From Paragordius varius (lineage: Eukaryota > Nematomorpha): DNA of 64,000 nt. Below are positions 13,863 through 27,699 of the stretch, in pieces (the first letter of the stretch is position 1; each line of letters opens with the position of its first letter). The stretch spans positions 4,278,001 through 4,342,000 of the forward strand of contig OZ176057.1 of NCBI GenBank assembly GCA_964247055.1, given 5' to 3'. The notes beneath the pieces were generated by a model. The model was not told the DNA's origin and did not search any database. It was given only the letters and a program-made list of their open reading frames with translations. The translations under genes were made by a program, and so were the position numbers.

Positions 13863-16537
13863 TTAAAAGTTTTTGGGCAACATATTTTGATTGTTGGAAA
13901 AATTATTTGATTGTTGAAAATATATGTTTGATTGCTGGAAACATTTAAAAGTTTTTGGGCAACATATTTTGATTGTTGGAAAAATTTGATTGTTAAAATA
14001 TATGTTGATTGTTGGAAACATTTAAAAGTTTTTGGGCAACATATTTTGATTGTTGGAAAAATTATTTGATTGTTGAATATATATGTTTGATTGTTGGAAA
14101 CATTTAAAAGTTTTTGGGCAACATATTTTGATTGTTGGAAAAATTATTTGATTGTTGAAAATATATGTTTGATTGCTGGAAACATTTAAAAGTTTTTGGG
14201 CAACATATTTTGATTGTTGGAAAAATTATTTGATTGTTGAATATATATGTTTGATTGTTGGAAACATTTGAAAGTTTTTGGGCAACATATTTTGATTGTT
14301 GGAAAAATGTTTTGATTGTTGAATATATATGTTTGATTGTTGGAAACATTTAAAAGTTTTTGGGCACAACATATTTTGATTGTTGGAAAAAATATTTGAT
14401 TGTTGAATATATATGTTTGATTGTTGGAAACATTAAAAAGTTATTAGGCAATATATTTTGATTGTTGGAAAAATGTTTTGATTGTTGAAAATATATGTTT
14501 GATTTTTGGAAACATTAAAAAGTTATTAGGCAATATATTTTGATTGTTGGAAAAATGTTTTGATTGTTGAAAATATATGTTTGATTTTTGGAAACATTTA
14601 AAAGTTATTGGGCAACATATTTTGATTGTTGGAAAAATGTTTTGATTGTTGAAAATATATGTTTGATTGTTGGAAACATTTAAAAGTTTTTGGGCAACAT
14701 ACTTTGATTGTTGGAAAAATGTTTTGATTGTTGAAAATATATGTTTGATTGTTGGAAACATTTAAAAGTTTTTGGGCAACATATTTTGATTGTTGGAAAA
14801 ATTATTTGATTGTTGAATATATATGTTTGATTGTTGGAAACATTAAAAAGTTATTGGGCAACATATTTTGATTGTTGGAAAAATTATTTGATTGTTGAAT
14901 ATATATGTTTGATTGTTGGAAACATTTAAAAGTTTTTGGGCAACATATTTTGATTGTTGGAAAAATTATTTGATTGTTGAAAATATATGTTTGATTGCTG
15001 GAAACATTTAAAAGTTTTTGGGCAACATATTTTGATTGTTGGAAAAATTTGATTGTTGAAAATATATGTTTCATTGTTGGAAACATTAAAAAGGTTTTGC
15101 GCAACATATTTTGATTGTTGGAAAAATTATTTGATTGTTGAATATATATGTTTGATTGTTGGAAACATTAAAAAGTTATTGGGCATCATATTTTGATTGT
15201 TGGAAAAATTATTTGATTGTTGAATATATATGTTTGATTGTTGGAAACATTAAAAAGTTATTGGGCAACATATTTTGATTGTTGGAAAAATTATTTGATT
15301 GTTGAATATATATGTTTGATTGTTGGAAACATCTAAAAGTTTTTGGGCAACATATTTTGATTGTTGGAAAAATGTTTTGATTGTTGAAAATATATGTTGA
15401 TTGTTGGAAACATTTAAAAGTTTTTGGGCAACATATTTTGATTGTTGGAAAAATGTTTTGATTGTTGAAAATATAAGTTTGATTGTTGGAAACATTTAAA
15501 AGTTTTTGGGCAACATATTTTGATTGTTGGAAAAATGTTTTGATTGTTGAAAATATATGTTTGATTGTTGGAAACATTTAAAAGTTTTTGGGCAACATAT
15601 TTTGATTGTTGGAAAAATTATTTGATTGTTGAATATATATGTTTGATTGTTGGAAACATTAAAAAGTTATTGGGCAACATATTTTGATTGTTGGAAAAAT
15701 TATTTGATTGTTGAATATATATGTTTGATTGTTGGAAACATTTAAAAGTTTTTGGGCAACATATTTTGATTGTTGGAAAAATTATTTGATTGTTGAAAAT
15801 ATATGTTTGATTGCTGGAAACATTTAAAAGTTTTTGGGCAACATATTTTGATTGTTGGAAAAATTTGATTGTTGAAAATATATGTTTCATTGTTGGAAAC
15901 ACTAAAAAGGTTTTGCGCAACATATTTTGATTGTTGGAAAAATTATTTGATTGTTGAATATATATGTTTGATTGTTGGAAACATCTAAAAGTTTTTGGGC
16001 AACATATTTTGATTGTTGGAAAAATTATTTGATTGTTGAATATATATGTTTGATTGTTGGAAACATTACAAAGTTATTGGGCAACATATTTTGATTGTTG
16101 GAAAAATTATTTGATTGTTGAATATATATGTTTGATTGTTGGAAACATCTAAAAGTTTTTGGGCAACATATTTTGATTGTTGGAAAAATTATTTGATTGT
16201 TGAAAATATATGTTTGATTGCTGGAAACATTTAAAAGTTTTTGGGCAAAATATTTTGATTGTTGGAAAAATTTGATTGTTGAAAATATATGTTTTATTGT
16301 TGGAAACATTAAAAAGGTTTTGCGCAACATATTTTGATTGTTGGAAAAATTATTTGATTGTTGAAAATATATGTTTGATTGTTGGAAACATTTAAAATTT
16401 GGTCAACATATTTTGATTGTTGTAAAAAATATTTGATTGTTGAAAATATATGTTTCATTGTTGGAAACATTAAAAAGGTTTTGCGCAACATATTTTGATT
16501 GTTGGAAAAATTATTTGATTGTTGAATATATATGTTT
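9400..16537. repeat. Satellite block duplicated at offset 5,777 bp
   Basis: Roughly 9,400-10,760 matches 15,177-16,537 at a constant offset of 5,777 bp. The block carries two 407-bp higher-order units, the ATATGTTGATTG deletion monomer and the ATATAAGTTTG variant in the same order in both copies. A further relative lies at about 8,200-8,900. Confidence 0.7.
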
Positions 16538-19500
16538 GATTGTTGGAAACATTAAAAAGTTATTGGGCAACATATTTTGATTGTTGGAAAAATGTTTTGA
16601 TTGTTGAAAATATATGTTTGATTGCTGGATACATTTAAAAGTTATTGGGCAACATATTTTGTTTGTTGGAAAAATTATTTGATTGTTGAATATATATGTT
16701 TGATTGTTGGAAACATTTGAAAGTTTTTGGGCAACATATTTTGATTGTTGGAAAAATGTTTTGATTGTTGAATATATATGTTTGATTGTTGGAAACATTT
16801 AAAAGTTTTTGGGCAACATATTTTGATTGTTGGAAAAATTATTTGATTGTTGAAAATATATGTTTGATTGCTGGAAACATTAAAAAGGTTTTGCGCAACA
16901 TATTTTGATTGTTGGAAAAATTATTTGATTGTTGAATATATATGTTTGATTGTTGTAAACATTAAAAAGTTATTGGGCAATATATTTTGATTGTTGGAAA
17001 AATGTTTTGATTGTTGAAAATATATGTTTGATTGTTGGAAACATTTAAAAGTTTTTGGGCAACATATTTTGATTGTTGGAAAAATGTTTTGATTGTTGAA
17101 TATATATGTTTGATTGTTGGAAACATTTGAAAGTTTTTGGGCAACATATTTTGATTGTTGTAAAAAATATTTGATTGTTGAAAATATATGTTTCATTGTT
17201 GGAAACATTAAAAAGGTTTTGCGCAACATATTTTGATTGTTGGAAAAATTATTTGATTGTTGAATATATATGTTTGATTGTTGTAAACATTAAAAAGTTA
17301 TTGGGCAATATATTTTGATTGTTGGAAAAATGTTTTGATTGTTGAAAATATATGTTTGATTGTTGGAAACATTTAAAAGTTTTTGGGCAACATATTTTGA
17401 TTGTTGGAAAAATGTTTTGATTGTTGAAAATATATGTTTGATTGTTGGAAACATTTAAAAGTTTTTGGGCAACATATTTTGATTGTTGGAAAAATGTTTT
17501 GATTGTTGAAAATATATGTTTGATTGTTGGAAACATTTAAAAGTTTTTGGGCAACATATTTTGATTGTTGGAAAAATTATTTGATTGTTGAAAATATATG
17601 TTTGATTGCTGGAAACATTTAAAGTTTTTGGGCAACATATTTTGATTGTTGGAAAAATTTGATTGTTGAAAATATATGTTTCATTGTTGGAAACATTAAA
17701 AAGGTTTTGCGCAACATATTTTGATTGTTGCAAAAATTATTTGATTGTTGAAAATATATGTTTGATTGTTGGAAACATTTAAAATTTGGTCAACATATTT
17801 TGATTGTTGTAAAAAATATTTGATTGTTGAAAATATATGTTTCATTGTTGGAAACATTAAAAAGGTTTTGCGCAACATATTTTGATTGTTGGAAAAATTA
17901 TTTGATTGTTGAATATATATGTTTGATTGTTGGAAACATTAAAAAGTTATTGGGCAACATATTTTGATTGTTGGAAAAATTTTTGATTGTTGAAAATATA
18001 TTTTTGATTGCTGGATACATTTAGTTATTGGACAACATATTTTGTTTGTTGGAAAAATTATTTGATTGTTGAATATATATGTTTGATTGCTGGAAACATT
18101 TAAAAGTTTTTGGGCAACATATTTTGATTGTTTGAAAAATTATTTGATTGTTGAATATATATGTTTGATTGTTGGAAACATTAAAAAGTTATTGGGAACA
18201 TATTTTGATTGTTGGAAAAATGTTTTGATTGTTGAAAATATATGTTTGATTGCTGGATACATTTAAATGTTTTTAGGCAACATATTTTGATTGTTGGAAA
18301 AATGTTTTGATTGTTGAAAATATATGTTTGATTGTTGGAAACATTTAAAAGTTTTTGCGCAACATATTTTGATTGTTTGAAAAATTATTTGATTGTTGAA
18401 AATATATGTTTAATTGCTGGAAACATTCAAAAGTTTTTGGGCAACATATTTTGATTGTTGGAAAAATTATTTGATTGTTGAATATATATGTTTGATTGTT
18501 GGAAACAATAAAAAGTTATTGGGCAACATATTTTGATTGTTGGAAAAATTATTTGATTGTTGAATATATATGTTTGATTGTTGGAAACATTTAAAAGTTT
18601 TTGGGCAACATATTTTGATTGTTGGAAAAATTATTTGATTGTTGAAAATATATGTTTGATTACTGGAAACATTTAAAAGTTATTGGGCAACATATTTTGA
18701 TTGTTGGAAAAATTATTTGATTGTTGAAAATATATGTTTGATTGCTGGAAACATTTAAAAGTTTTTGGGCAACATATTTTGATTGTTGGAAAAATTATTT
18801 GATTGTTGAAAATATATGTTTGATTGCTGGAAACATTTAAAAGTTTTTGGGCAACATATTTTGATTGTTGGAAAAATTATTTGATTGTTGAATATATATG
18901 TTTGATTGTTGGAAACATTAATAAGTTATTGGGCAACATATTTTGATTGTTGGAAAAATTATTTGATTGTTGAATATATATGTTTGATTGTTGGAAACAT
19001 TAAAAAGTTATTGGGCAACATATTTTGATTGTTGGAAAAATTATTTGATTGTTGAATTATATGTTTGATTGTTGGAAACATTAAAAAGTTATTGGGCAAC
19101 ATATTTTGATTGTTGGAAAAATTATTTGATTGTTGAATATATATGTTTGATTGTTGGAAACATCTAAAAGTTATTGGGCAACATATTTTGTCTGTTGGAA
19201 AAGTTATTTGATTGTTGAATATATATGTTTAATTGTTGGAAACATTTGAAAGTTTTTGGGCAACATATTTTGATTGTTGGAAAAATGTTTTGATTGTTGA
19301 ATATATATGTTTGATTGTTGGAAACATTTAAAAGTTTTTGGGCAACATATTTTGATTGTTGGAAAAATTATTTGATTGTTGATTATATATGTTTGATTGT
19401 TGGAAACATTAAAAAGTTATTGGGCAATATATTTTGATTGTTGGAAAAATGTTTTGATTGTTGAAAATATATGTTTGATTGTTGGAAACATTTAAAAGTT

Positions 19501-20329
19501 TTTGGGCAACATATTTTGATTGTTGGAAAAATGTTTTGATTGTTGAAAATATATGTTTGATTGTTGGAAACATTTAAATGTTTTTGGGCAACATATTTTG
19601 ATTGTTGGAAAAATGTTTTGATTGTTGAAAATATATGTTTCATTGTTGGAAACATTAAAAAGGTTGGGCGCAACATATTTTGATTGTTGGAAAAATGATT
19701 TGATATTTGAAAATATATGTTTGATTGTTGGAAACATTAAAAAGTTATTGGGCAACATATTTTGATTGTTGGAAAAATGTTTTGATTGTTGAAAATATAT
19801 GTTTGATTGTTGGAAACATTAAAAAGTTATTGGGCAACATATTTTGATTGTTGGAAAAATGTTTTGATTGTTGAAAATATATGTTTGATTGTTGGAAACA
19901 TTTAAAAGTTTTTGGGCAACATATTTTGATTGTTGGAAAAATTATTTGATTGTTGAAAATATATGTTTGATTACTGGAAACATTTAAAAGTTATTGGGCA
20001 ACATATTTTGATTGTTGGAGAAATTATTTGATTGTTGAATATATATGTTTGTATGTTGGAAACATTAAAAAGTTATTGGGCAATATATTTTGATTGTTGG
20101 AAAAATGTTTTGATTGTTGAAAATATATGTTTGATTGTTGGAAACATTTAATTTTGGGCAACATATTTTGATTGTTGGAAAAATGTTTTGATTGTTGAAA
20201 ATATATTTTGATTGCTGGAAATATTTAAAAGTTTACGCAACATATTTTGATTGTTGGAAAAATTATTTGATTGTTGAAAATATATGTTTGATTGCCTGAA
20301 ACATTTAAAAGTTATTGGGCAACATATTT

Positions 20330-23300
20330 TGATTGTTGGAAAAATTATTTGATTGTTGAAAATATATGTTTGATTGTTGGAAACAAAAACAAGTTTTTGG
20401 GCAACATATTTTGATTGTTGGAAAAATGTTTTGATTGTTGAAAATATATTGGAAACATTTAAAAATTTTGGGCAACATATTTTGATTGTTGGAAAAATTT
20501 GATTGTTGAAAATATATGTTTCATTGTTGAAACATAAAAAAGGTTTTGCGCAGCATATTTTGATTGTTGGAAAAATTATTTGATTGTTGAAAATATATGT
20601 TGGATTGTTGGAAACATTTAAAAGTTTTGGGCAACATATTTTGATTGTTGTAAAAACTATTTGATTTGAAAATATATTTTTGATTGTTGGAAACATTAAA
20701 AAGTTATTGGGCAACATATTTTGATTGTTGGAAAAATGTTTTGATTGTTAAAAATATATGTTTGATTGCTGGAAACATTTAAAAGTTTTTGGGCAACATA
20801 TTTTGATTGTTGGAAAAATTATTTGATTGTTGAAAATATATATTTGATTGTTGGAAAGATTATAAATTTATTGGGCAACATATTTTGATTGTTGGAAAAA
20901 TGTTTTGATTGTTGAAAATATATGTTTGATTGTTGGAAACATTTAAAAGTTTTGCGCAACATATTTTGATTGTTTGAAAAATTATTTGATTGTTGAAAAT
21001 ATATGTTAGATTGCTGGAAACATTTAAAAGTTTTTGGGCAACATATTTTGAGTGTTGGAAAAATTATTTGATTGTTGAAAATATATGTTTGATTGCTGGA
21101 AACATTTAAAAGTTTTTGGGCAACATATTTTGATTGTTGGAAAAATTATTTGATTGTTGAATATATATGTTTGATTGTTGGAAACATTAAAATTTTGAAG
21201 CAACATATTTTGATTGTTGTAAAAATTTGATTGTTGAAAATATATGTTTCATTGTTGGAAACATTAAAAAGGTTTTGCGCAACATATTTTGATTGTTGGA
21301 AAAATTATTTGATTGTTGAAAATATATGTTTGATTGCTGGAAACATTTAAAAGTTTTGGGCAACATATTTTGATTGTTGTAAAAACTATTTGATTTGAAA
21401 ATATATTTTTGATTGTTGGAAACATTAAAAAGTTATTGGGCAACATATTTTGATTGTTGGAAAAATTATTTGATTGTTGAAAATATATGTTTGATTGTTG
21501 GAAACATTAAAAATTTATTGGGCAACATATTTTGATTGTTGGAAAAATGTTTTGATTGTTGAAAATATATTTTGATTGCTGGAAATATTTAAAAGTTTAC
21601 GCAACATATTTTGATTGTTGGAAAAATTATTTGATTGTTGAAAATATATGTTTGATTGCCTGAAACATTTAAAAGTTATTGGGCAACATATTTTGATTGT
21701 TGGAAAAATTATTTGATTGTTGAAAATATATGATTGTTGGAAACAAAAACAAGTTTTTGGGCAACATATTTTGATTGTTGGAAAAATGTTTTGATTGTTG
21801 AAAATATATTGGAAACATTTAAAAATTTTGGGCAACATATTTTGATTGTTGGAAAAATTTGATTGTTGTAAATATATGTTTCATTGTTGGAAACATTAAA
21901 AAGGTTGGGCGCAACATATTTTGATTGTTGGAAAAATTATTTGATTGTTGAAAATATATGTTTGATTGTTGGAAACATTTAAAAGTTTTGGGCAACATAT
22001 TTTGATTGTTGTAAAAAATATTTGATTGTTGTAAATATATGTTTGATTGTTGGAAACATTAAAAAGTTATTGGGCAACATATTTTGATTGTTGGAAAAAT
22101 GTTTTGATTGTTGAAAATATATGTTTGATTGTTGGAAACATTAAAAAGTTATTGGGCAACATATTTTGATTGTTGGAAAAATGTTTTGATTGTTGAAAAT
22201 ATATGTTTGATTGTTGGAAACATTTAAAAGTTTTGGGCAACATATTTTGATTGGTGGAAAAATTATTTGATTGTTGAAAATATATGTTTGATTGTTTTAA
22301 ACAAAAACAAGTTTTTGGGCAACATATTTTGATTGTTGAAAAAATGTTTTGATTGTTGAAAATATTATATTGGAAACATTTAAAAATTTTGGGCAACATA
22401 TTTTGATTGTTGGAAAAATTTGATTGTTTAAAATATATGTTTCATTGTTGGAAACATTAAAAAGGTTTTGCGCAACATATTTTGATTGTTGGAAAAATTA
22501 TTTGATTGTTGAAAATATATGTTTGATTGCTGGAAACATTTAAAAGTTTTTGGGCAACATATTTTGATTGTTGGAAAAATTATTTGATTGTTGAATATAT
22601 ATGTTTGATTGTTGGAAACATTAAAAAGTTATTGGGCAACATATTTTGATTGTTAGAAAAATTATTTGATTGTTGAATATTTATGTTTGATTGTTGGAAA
22701 CATTAAAAAGTTATTGGGCAACATATTTTGATTGTTTGAAAAATTATTTGATTGTTGAAAATATATGTTTGATTGCTGGAAACATTTAAAAGTTTTTGGG
22801 CAACATATTTTGATTGTTGGAAAAATTATTTGATTGTTGAATATATATGTTTGATTGTTGGAAACATTAAAAAGTTATTGGGCAACATATTTTGATTGTT
22901 GGAAAAATTATTTGATTGTTGAAAATATATGTTTGATTGTTGGAAACATTAAAAAGTTATTGGGCAACATATTTTGATTGTTGGAAAAATGTTTTGATTG
23001 TTGAAAATATATGTTTGATTGTTGGAAACATTTAAAAGTTTTGGGCAACATATTTTGATTGTTGGAAAAATTATTTGATTGTTGAAAATATATGTTTGAT
23101 TGTTTTAAACAAAAACAAGTTTTTGGGCAACATATTTTGATTGTTGAAAAAATGTTTTGATTGTTGAAAATATTATATTGGAAACATTTAAAAATTTTGG
23201 GCAACATATTTTGATTGTTGGAAAAATTTGATTGTTTAAAATATATGTTTCATTGTTGGAAACATTAAAAAGGTTTTGCGCAACATATTTTGATTGTTGG

Positions 23301-26300
23301 AAAAATTATTTGATTGTTGAAAATATATGTTTGATTGCTGGAAACATTTAAAAGTTTTTGGGCAACATATTTTGATTGTTGGAAAAATTATTTGATTGTT
23401 GAATATATATGTTTGATTGTTGGAAACATTAAAAAGTTATTGGGCAACATATTTTGATTGTTAGAAAAATTATTTGATTGTTGAATATTTATGTTTGATT
23501 GTTGGAAACATTAAAAAGTTATTGGGCAACATATTTTGATTGTTAGAAAAATTATTTGATTGTTGAATATTTATGTTTGATTGTTGGAAACATTAAAAAG
23601 TTATTGGGCAACATATTTTGATTGTTAGAAAAATTATTTGATTGTTGAATATTTATGTTTGATTGTTGGAAACATTAAAAAGTTATTGGGCAACATATTT
23701 TGATTGTTTGAAAAATTATTTGATTGTTGAAAATATATGTTTGATTGCTGGAAACATTTAAAAGTTTTTGGGCAACATATTTTGATTGTTGGAAAAATTA
23801 TTTGATTGTTGAATATATATGTTTGATTGTTGGAAACATTAAAAAGTTATTGGGCAACATATTTTGATTGTTGGAAAAATTATTTGATTGTTGAATATAT
23901 ATGTTTGATTGTTGGAAACATTTAAAAGTTTTTGGGCAACATATTTTGATTGTTGGAAAAATTATTTGATTGTTGAAAATATATGTTTGATTGCTGGAAA
24001 CATTTAAAAGTTTTTGGGCAACATATTTTGATTGTTGGAAAAATTTGATTGTTGAAAATATATGTTTCATTGTTGGAAACATTAAAAAGGTTTTGCGCAA
24101 CATATTTTGATTGTTGGAAAAATTATTTGATTGTTGAAAATATATGTTTGATTGTTGGAAACATTTAAAATTTGGTCAACATATTTTGATTGTTGTAAAA
24201 AATATTTGATTGTTGAAAATATATATTTCATTGTTGGAAACATTAAAAAGGTTTTGCGCAACATATTTTGATTGTTTGAAAAATTATTTGATTGTTGAAA
24301 ATATATGTTTGATTGCTGGAAACATTTAAAAGTTTTTGGGCAACATATTTTGATTGTTGGAAAAATTATTTGATTGTTGAATATATATGTTTGATTGTTG
24401 GAAACATTAAAAAGTTATTGGGAACATATTTTGATTGTTGGAAAAATGTTTTGATTGTTGAAAATATATGTTTGATTGCTGGATACATTTAAAAGTTATT
24501 GGGCAACATATTTTGTCTGTTGGAAAAATTATTTGATTGTTGAATATATATGTTTGATTGTTGGAAACATTTGAAAGTTTTTGGGCAACATATTTTGATT
24601 GTTGGAAAAATGTTTTGATTGTTGAATATATATGTTTGATTGTTGGAAACATTTAAAAGTTTTTGGGCAACATATTTTGATTGTTGGAAAAATTATTTGA
24701 TTGTTGATTATATATGTTTGATTGTTGGAAACATTAAAAAGTTATTGGGCAATATATTTTGATTGTTGGAAAAATGTTTTGATTGTTGAAAATATATGTT
24801 TGATTGTAGGAAACATTTAAAAGTTTTTGGGCAACATATTTTGATTGTTGGAAAAATGTTTTGATTGTTGAAAATATATGTTTGATTGTTGGAAACATTT
24901 AAATGTTTTTGGGCAACATATTTTGATTGTTGGAAAAATGTTTTGATTGTTGAAAATATATGTTTGATTGTTGGAAACATTTAAAAGTTTTTGCGCAACA
25001 TATTTTGATTGTTTGAAAAATTATTTGATTGTTGAAAATATATGTTTAATTGCTGGAAACATTTAAAAGTTTTTGGGCAACATATTTTGATTGTTGGAAA
25101 AATTATTTGATTGTTGAATATATATGTTTGATTGTTGGAAACAATAAAAAGTTATTGGGCAACATATTTTGATTGTTGGAAAAATTATTTGATTGTTGAA
25201 TATATATGTTTGATTGTTGGAAACATTTAAAAGTTTTTGGGCAACATATTTTGATTGTTGGAAAAATTATTTGATTGTTGAAAATATATGTTTGATTGTT
25301 GGAAACAAAAACAAGTTTTTGGGCAACATATTTTGATTGTTGGAAAAATGTTTTGATTGTTGAAAATATATTGGAAACATTTAAAAATTTTGGGCAACAT
25401 ATTTTGATTGTTGGAAAAATTTGATTGTTGAAAATATATGTTTCATTGTTGAAACATAAAAAAGGTTTTGCGCAGCATATTTTGATTGTTGGAAAAATTA
25501 TTTGATTGTTGAAAATATATGTTTGATTGTTGGAAACATTTAAAAGTTTTGGGCAACATATTTTGATTGTTGTAAAAACTATTTGATTTGAAAATATATT
25601 TTTGATTGTTGGAAACATTAAAAAGTTATTGGGCAACATATTTTGATTGTTGGAAAAATGTTTTGATTGTTAAAAATATATGTTTGATTGCTGGAAACAT
25701 TTAAAAGTTTTTGGGCAACATATTTTGATTGTTGGAAAAATTATTTGATTGTTGAAAATATATGTTTGATTGTTGGAAAGATTAAAAATTTATTGGGCAA
25801 CATATTTTGATTGTTGGAAAAATGTTTTGATTGTTGAAAATATATGTTTGATTGTTGGAAACATTTGAAAGTTTTGCGCAACATATTTTGATTGTTTGAA
25901 AAATTATTTGATTGTTGAAAATATATGTTTCATTGTTGGAAACATTAAAAAGGTTTTGCGCAACATATTTTGATTGTTGGAAAAATTATTTGATTGTTGA
26001 AAATATATGTTTGATTGTTGGAAACATTTAAAAGTTTTGGGCAACATATTTTGATTGTTGTAAAAACTATTTGATTTGAAAATATATTTTTGATTGTTGG
26101 AAACATTAAAAAGTTTTGGGCAACATATTTTGATTGTTGTAAAAACTATTTGATTTGAAAATATATTTTTGATTGTTGGAAACATTAAAAAGTTATTGGG
26201 CAACATATTTTGATTGTTGGAAAAATTATTTGATTAAAATATATGTTTGATTGTTGGAAACATTAAAAATTTATTGGGCAACATATTTTGATTGTTGGAA

Positions 26301-27650
26301 AAATGTTTTGATTGTTGAAAATATATTTTGATTGCTGGAAATATTTAAAAGTTTACGCAACATATTTTGATTGTTGGAAAAATTATTTGATTGTTGAAAA
26401 TATATGTTTGATTGTTTTAAACAAAAACAAGTTTTTGGGCAACATATTTTGATTGTTGAAAAAATGTTTTGATTGTTGAAAATATTATATTGGAAACATT
26501 TAAAAATTTTGGGCAACATATTTTGATTGTTGGAAAAATATGATTGTTTAAAATATATGTTTCATTGTTGGAAACATTAAAAAGGTTTTGCGCAACATAT
26601 TTTGATTGTTGGAAAAATTATTTGATTGTTGAAAATATATGTTTGAAAATTGGAAACATTTAAAAGTTTTGGGAAACATATTTTGTGGTGTAAAAAATAT
26701 TTGATTGTTGAAAATATATGTTTCATTACATTAAAAAGGCTTTGCGCAACATATTTTGATTGTTTGAAAAATTATTTGATTGTTAAAAATATATGTTTGA
26801 TTGCTGGAAACATTTAAAAGTTTTTGGGCAACATATTTTGATTGTTGGAAAAAATATTTGATTGTTGAAAATATATGTTTGATTGTTGGAAACATTAAAA
26901 AGTTATTGGGCAACATATTTTGATTGTTGGAAAAATGTTTTGATTGTTGAAAATATATGTTTGATTGTTGGAAAGATTAAAAATTTATTGGGCAACATAT
27001 TTTGATTGTTGGAAAAATGTTTTGATTGTTGAAAATATATGTTTGATTGTTGGAAACGAAAACAAGTTTTTGGGCAACATATTTTGATTGTTGGAAAAAT
27101 GTTTTGATTGTTGAAAATATATTGGAAACATTTAAAAATTTTGGGCAACATATTTTGATTGTTGGAAAAATTTGATTGTTGAAAATATATGTTTCATTGT
27201 TGAAACATAAAAAAGGTTTTGCGCAGCATATTTTGATTGTTGGAAAAATTATTTGATTGTTGAAAATATATGTTTGATTGTTGAAAACATTTAAAAGTTT
27301 TGGGCAACATATTTTGATTGTTGTAAAAACTATTTGATTTGAAAATATATTTTTGATTGTTAAAAACATTAAAAAGTTATTGGGCAACATATTTTGATTG
27401 TTGGAAAAATGTTTTAATTGTTAAAAATATATGTTTGATTGCTGGAAACATTTAAAAGTTTTTGGGCAACATATTTTGATTGTTGGAAAAATTATTTGAT
27501 TGTTGAAAATATATGTTTGATTGTTGGAAAGATTAAATTTATTGGGCAACATATTTTGATTGTTGGAAAAATGTTTTGATTGTTGAAAATATATGTTTGA
27601 TTGTTGGAAACATTTAAAAGTTTTGCGCAACATATTTTGATTGTTTGAAA
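20330..27650. repeat. About 0.6-kb satellite block present three times
   Basis: A block marked by the insertion variant GGAAACAAAAACAAG followed by a truncated TATATTGGAAAC monomer and then CGCAGCATATT begins near 20,380, 25,302 and 27,053, at offsets of 4,922 and 1,751 bp. The same AAACAAAAACAAG variant also marks monomers near 21,740, 22,300, 23,107, 26,430, 27,773 and 30,883, so this half of the array is dominated by one lineage. Confidence 0.65.
22141..23710. repeat. 808-bp tandem duplication with a fresh three-copy 82-bp run
   Basis: Variants AATATTATATTGG (22,361 and 23,169) and GATTGTTTAAAATATATG (22,422 and 23,230) lie 808 bp apart. Inside the second copy the rare monomer GTTAGAAAAATTATTTGATT ending GAATATTTATG is found once in the first copy but three times in the second, at 23,461, 23,543 and 23,625, exactly 82 bp apart. 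This is a recent single-monomer amplification. Confidence 0.75.
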
Positions 27651-27699
27651 AATTATTTGATTGTTGAAAATATATGTTTGATTGCCTGAAACATTTATA

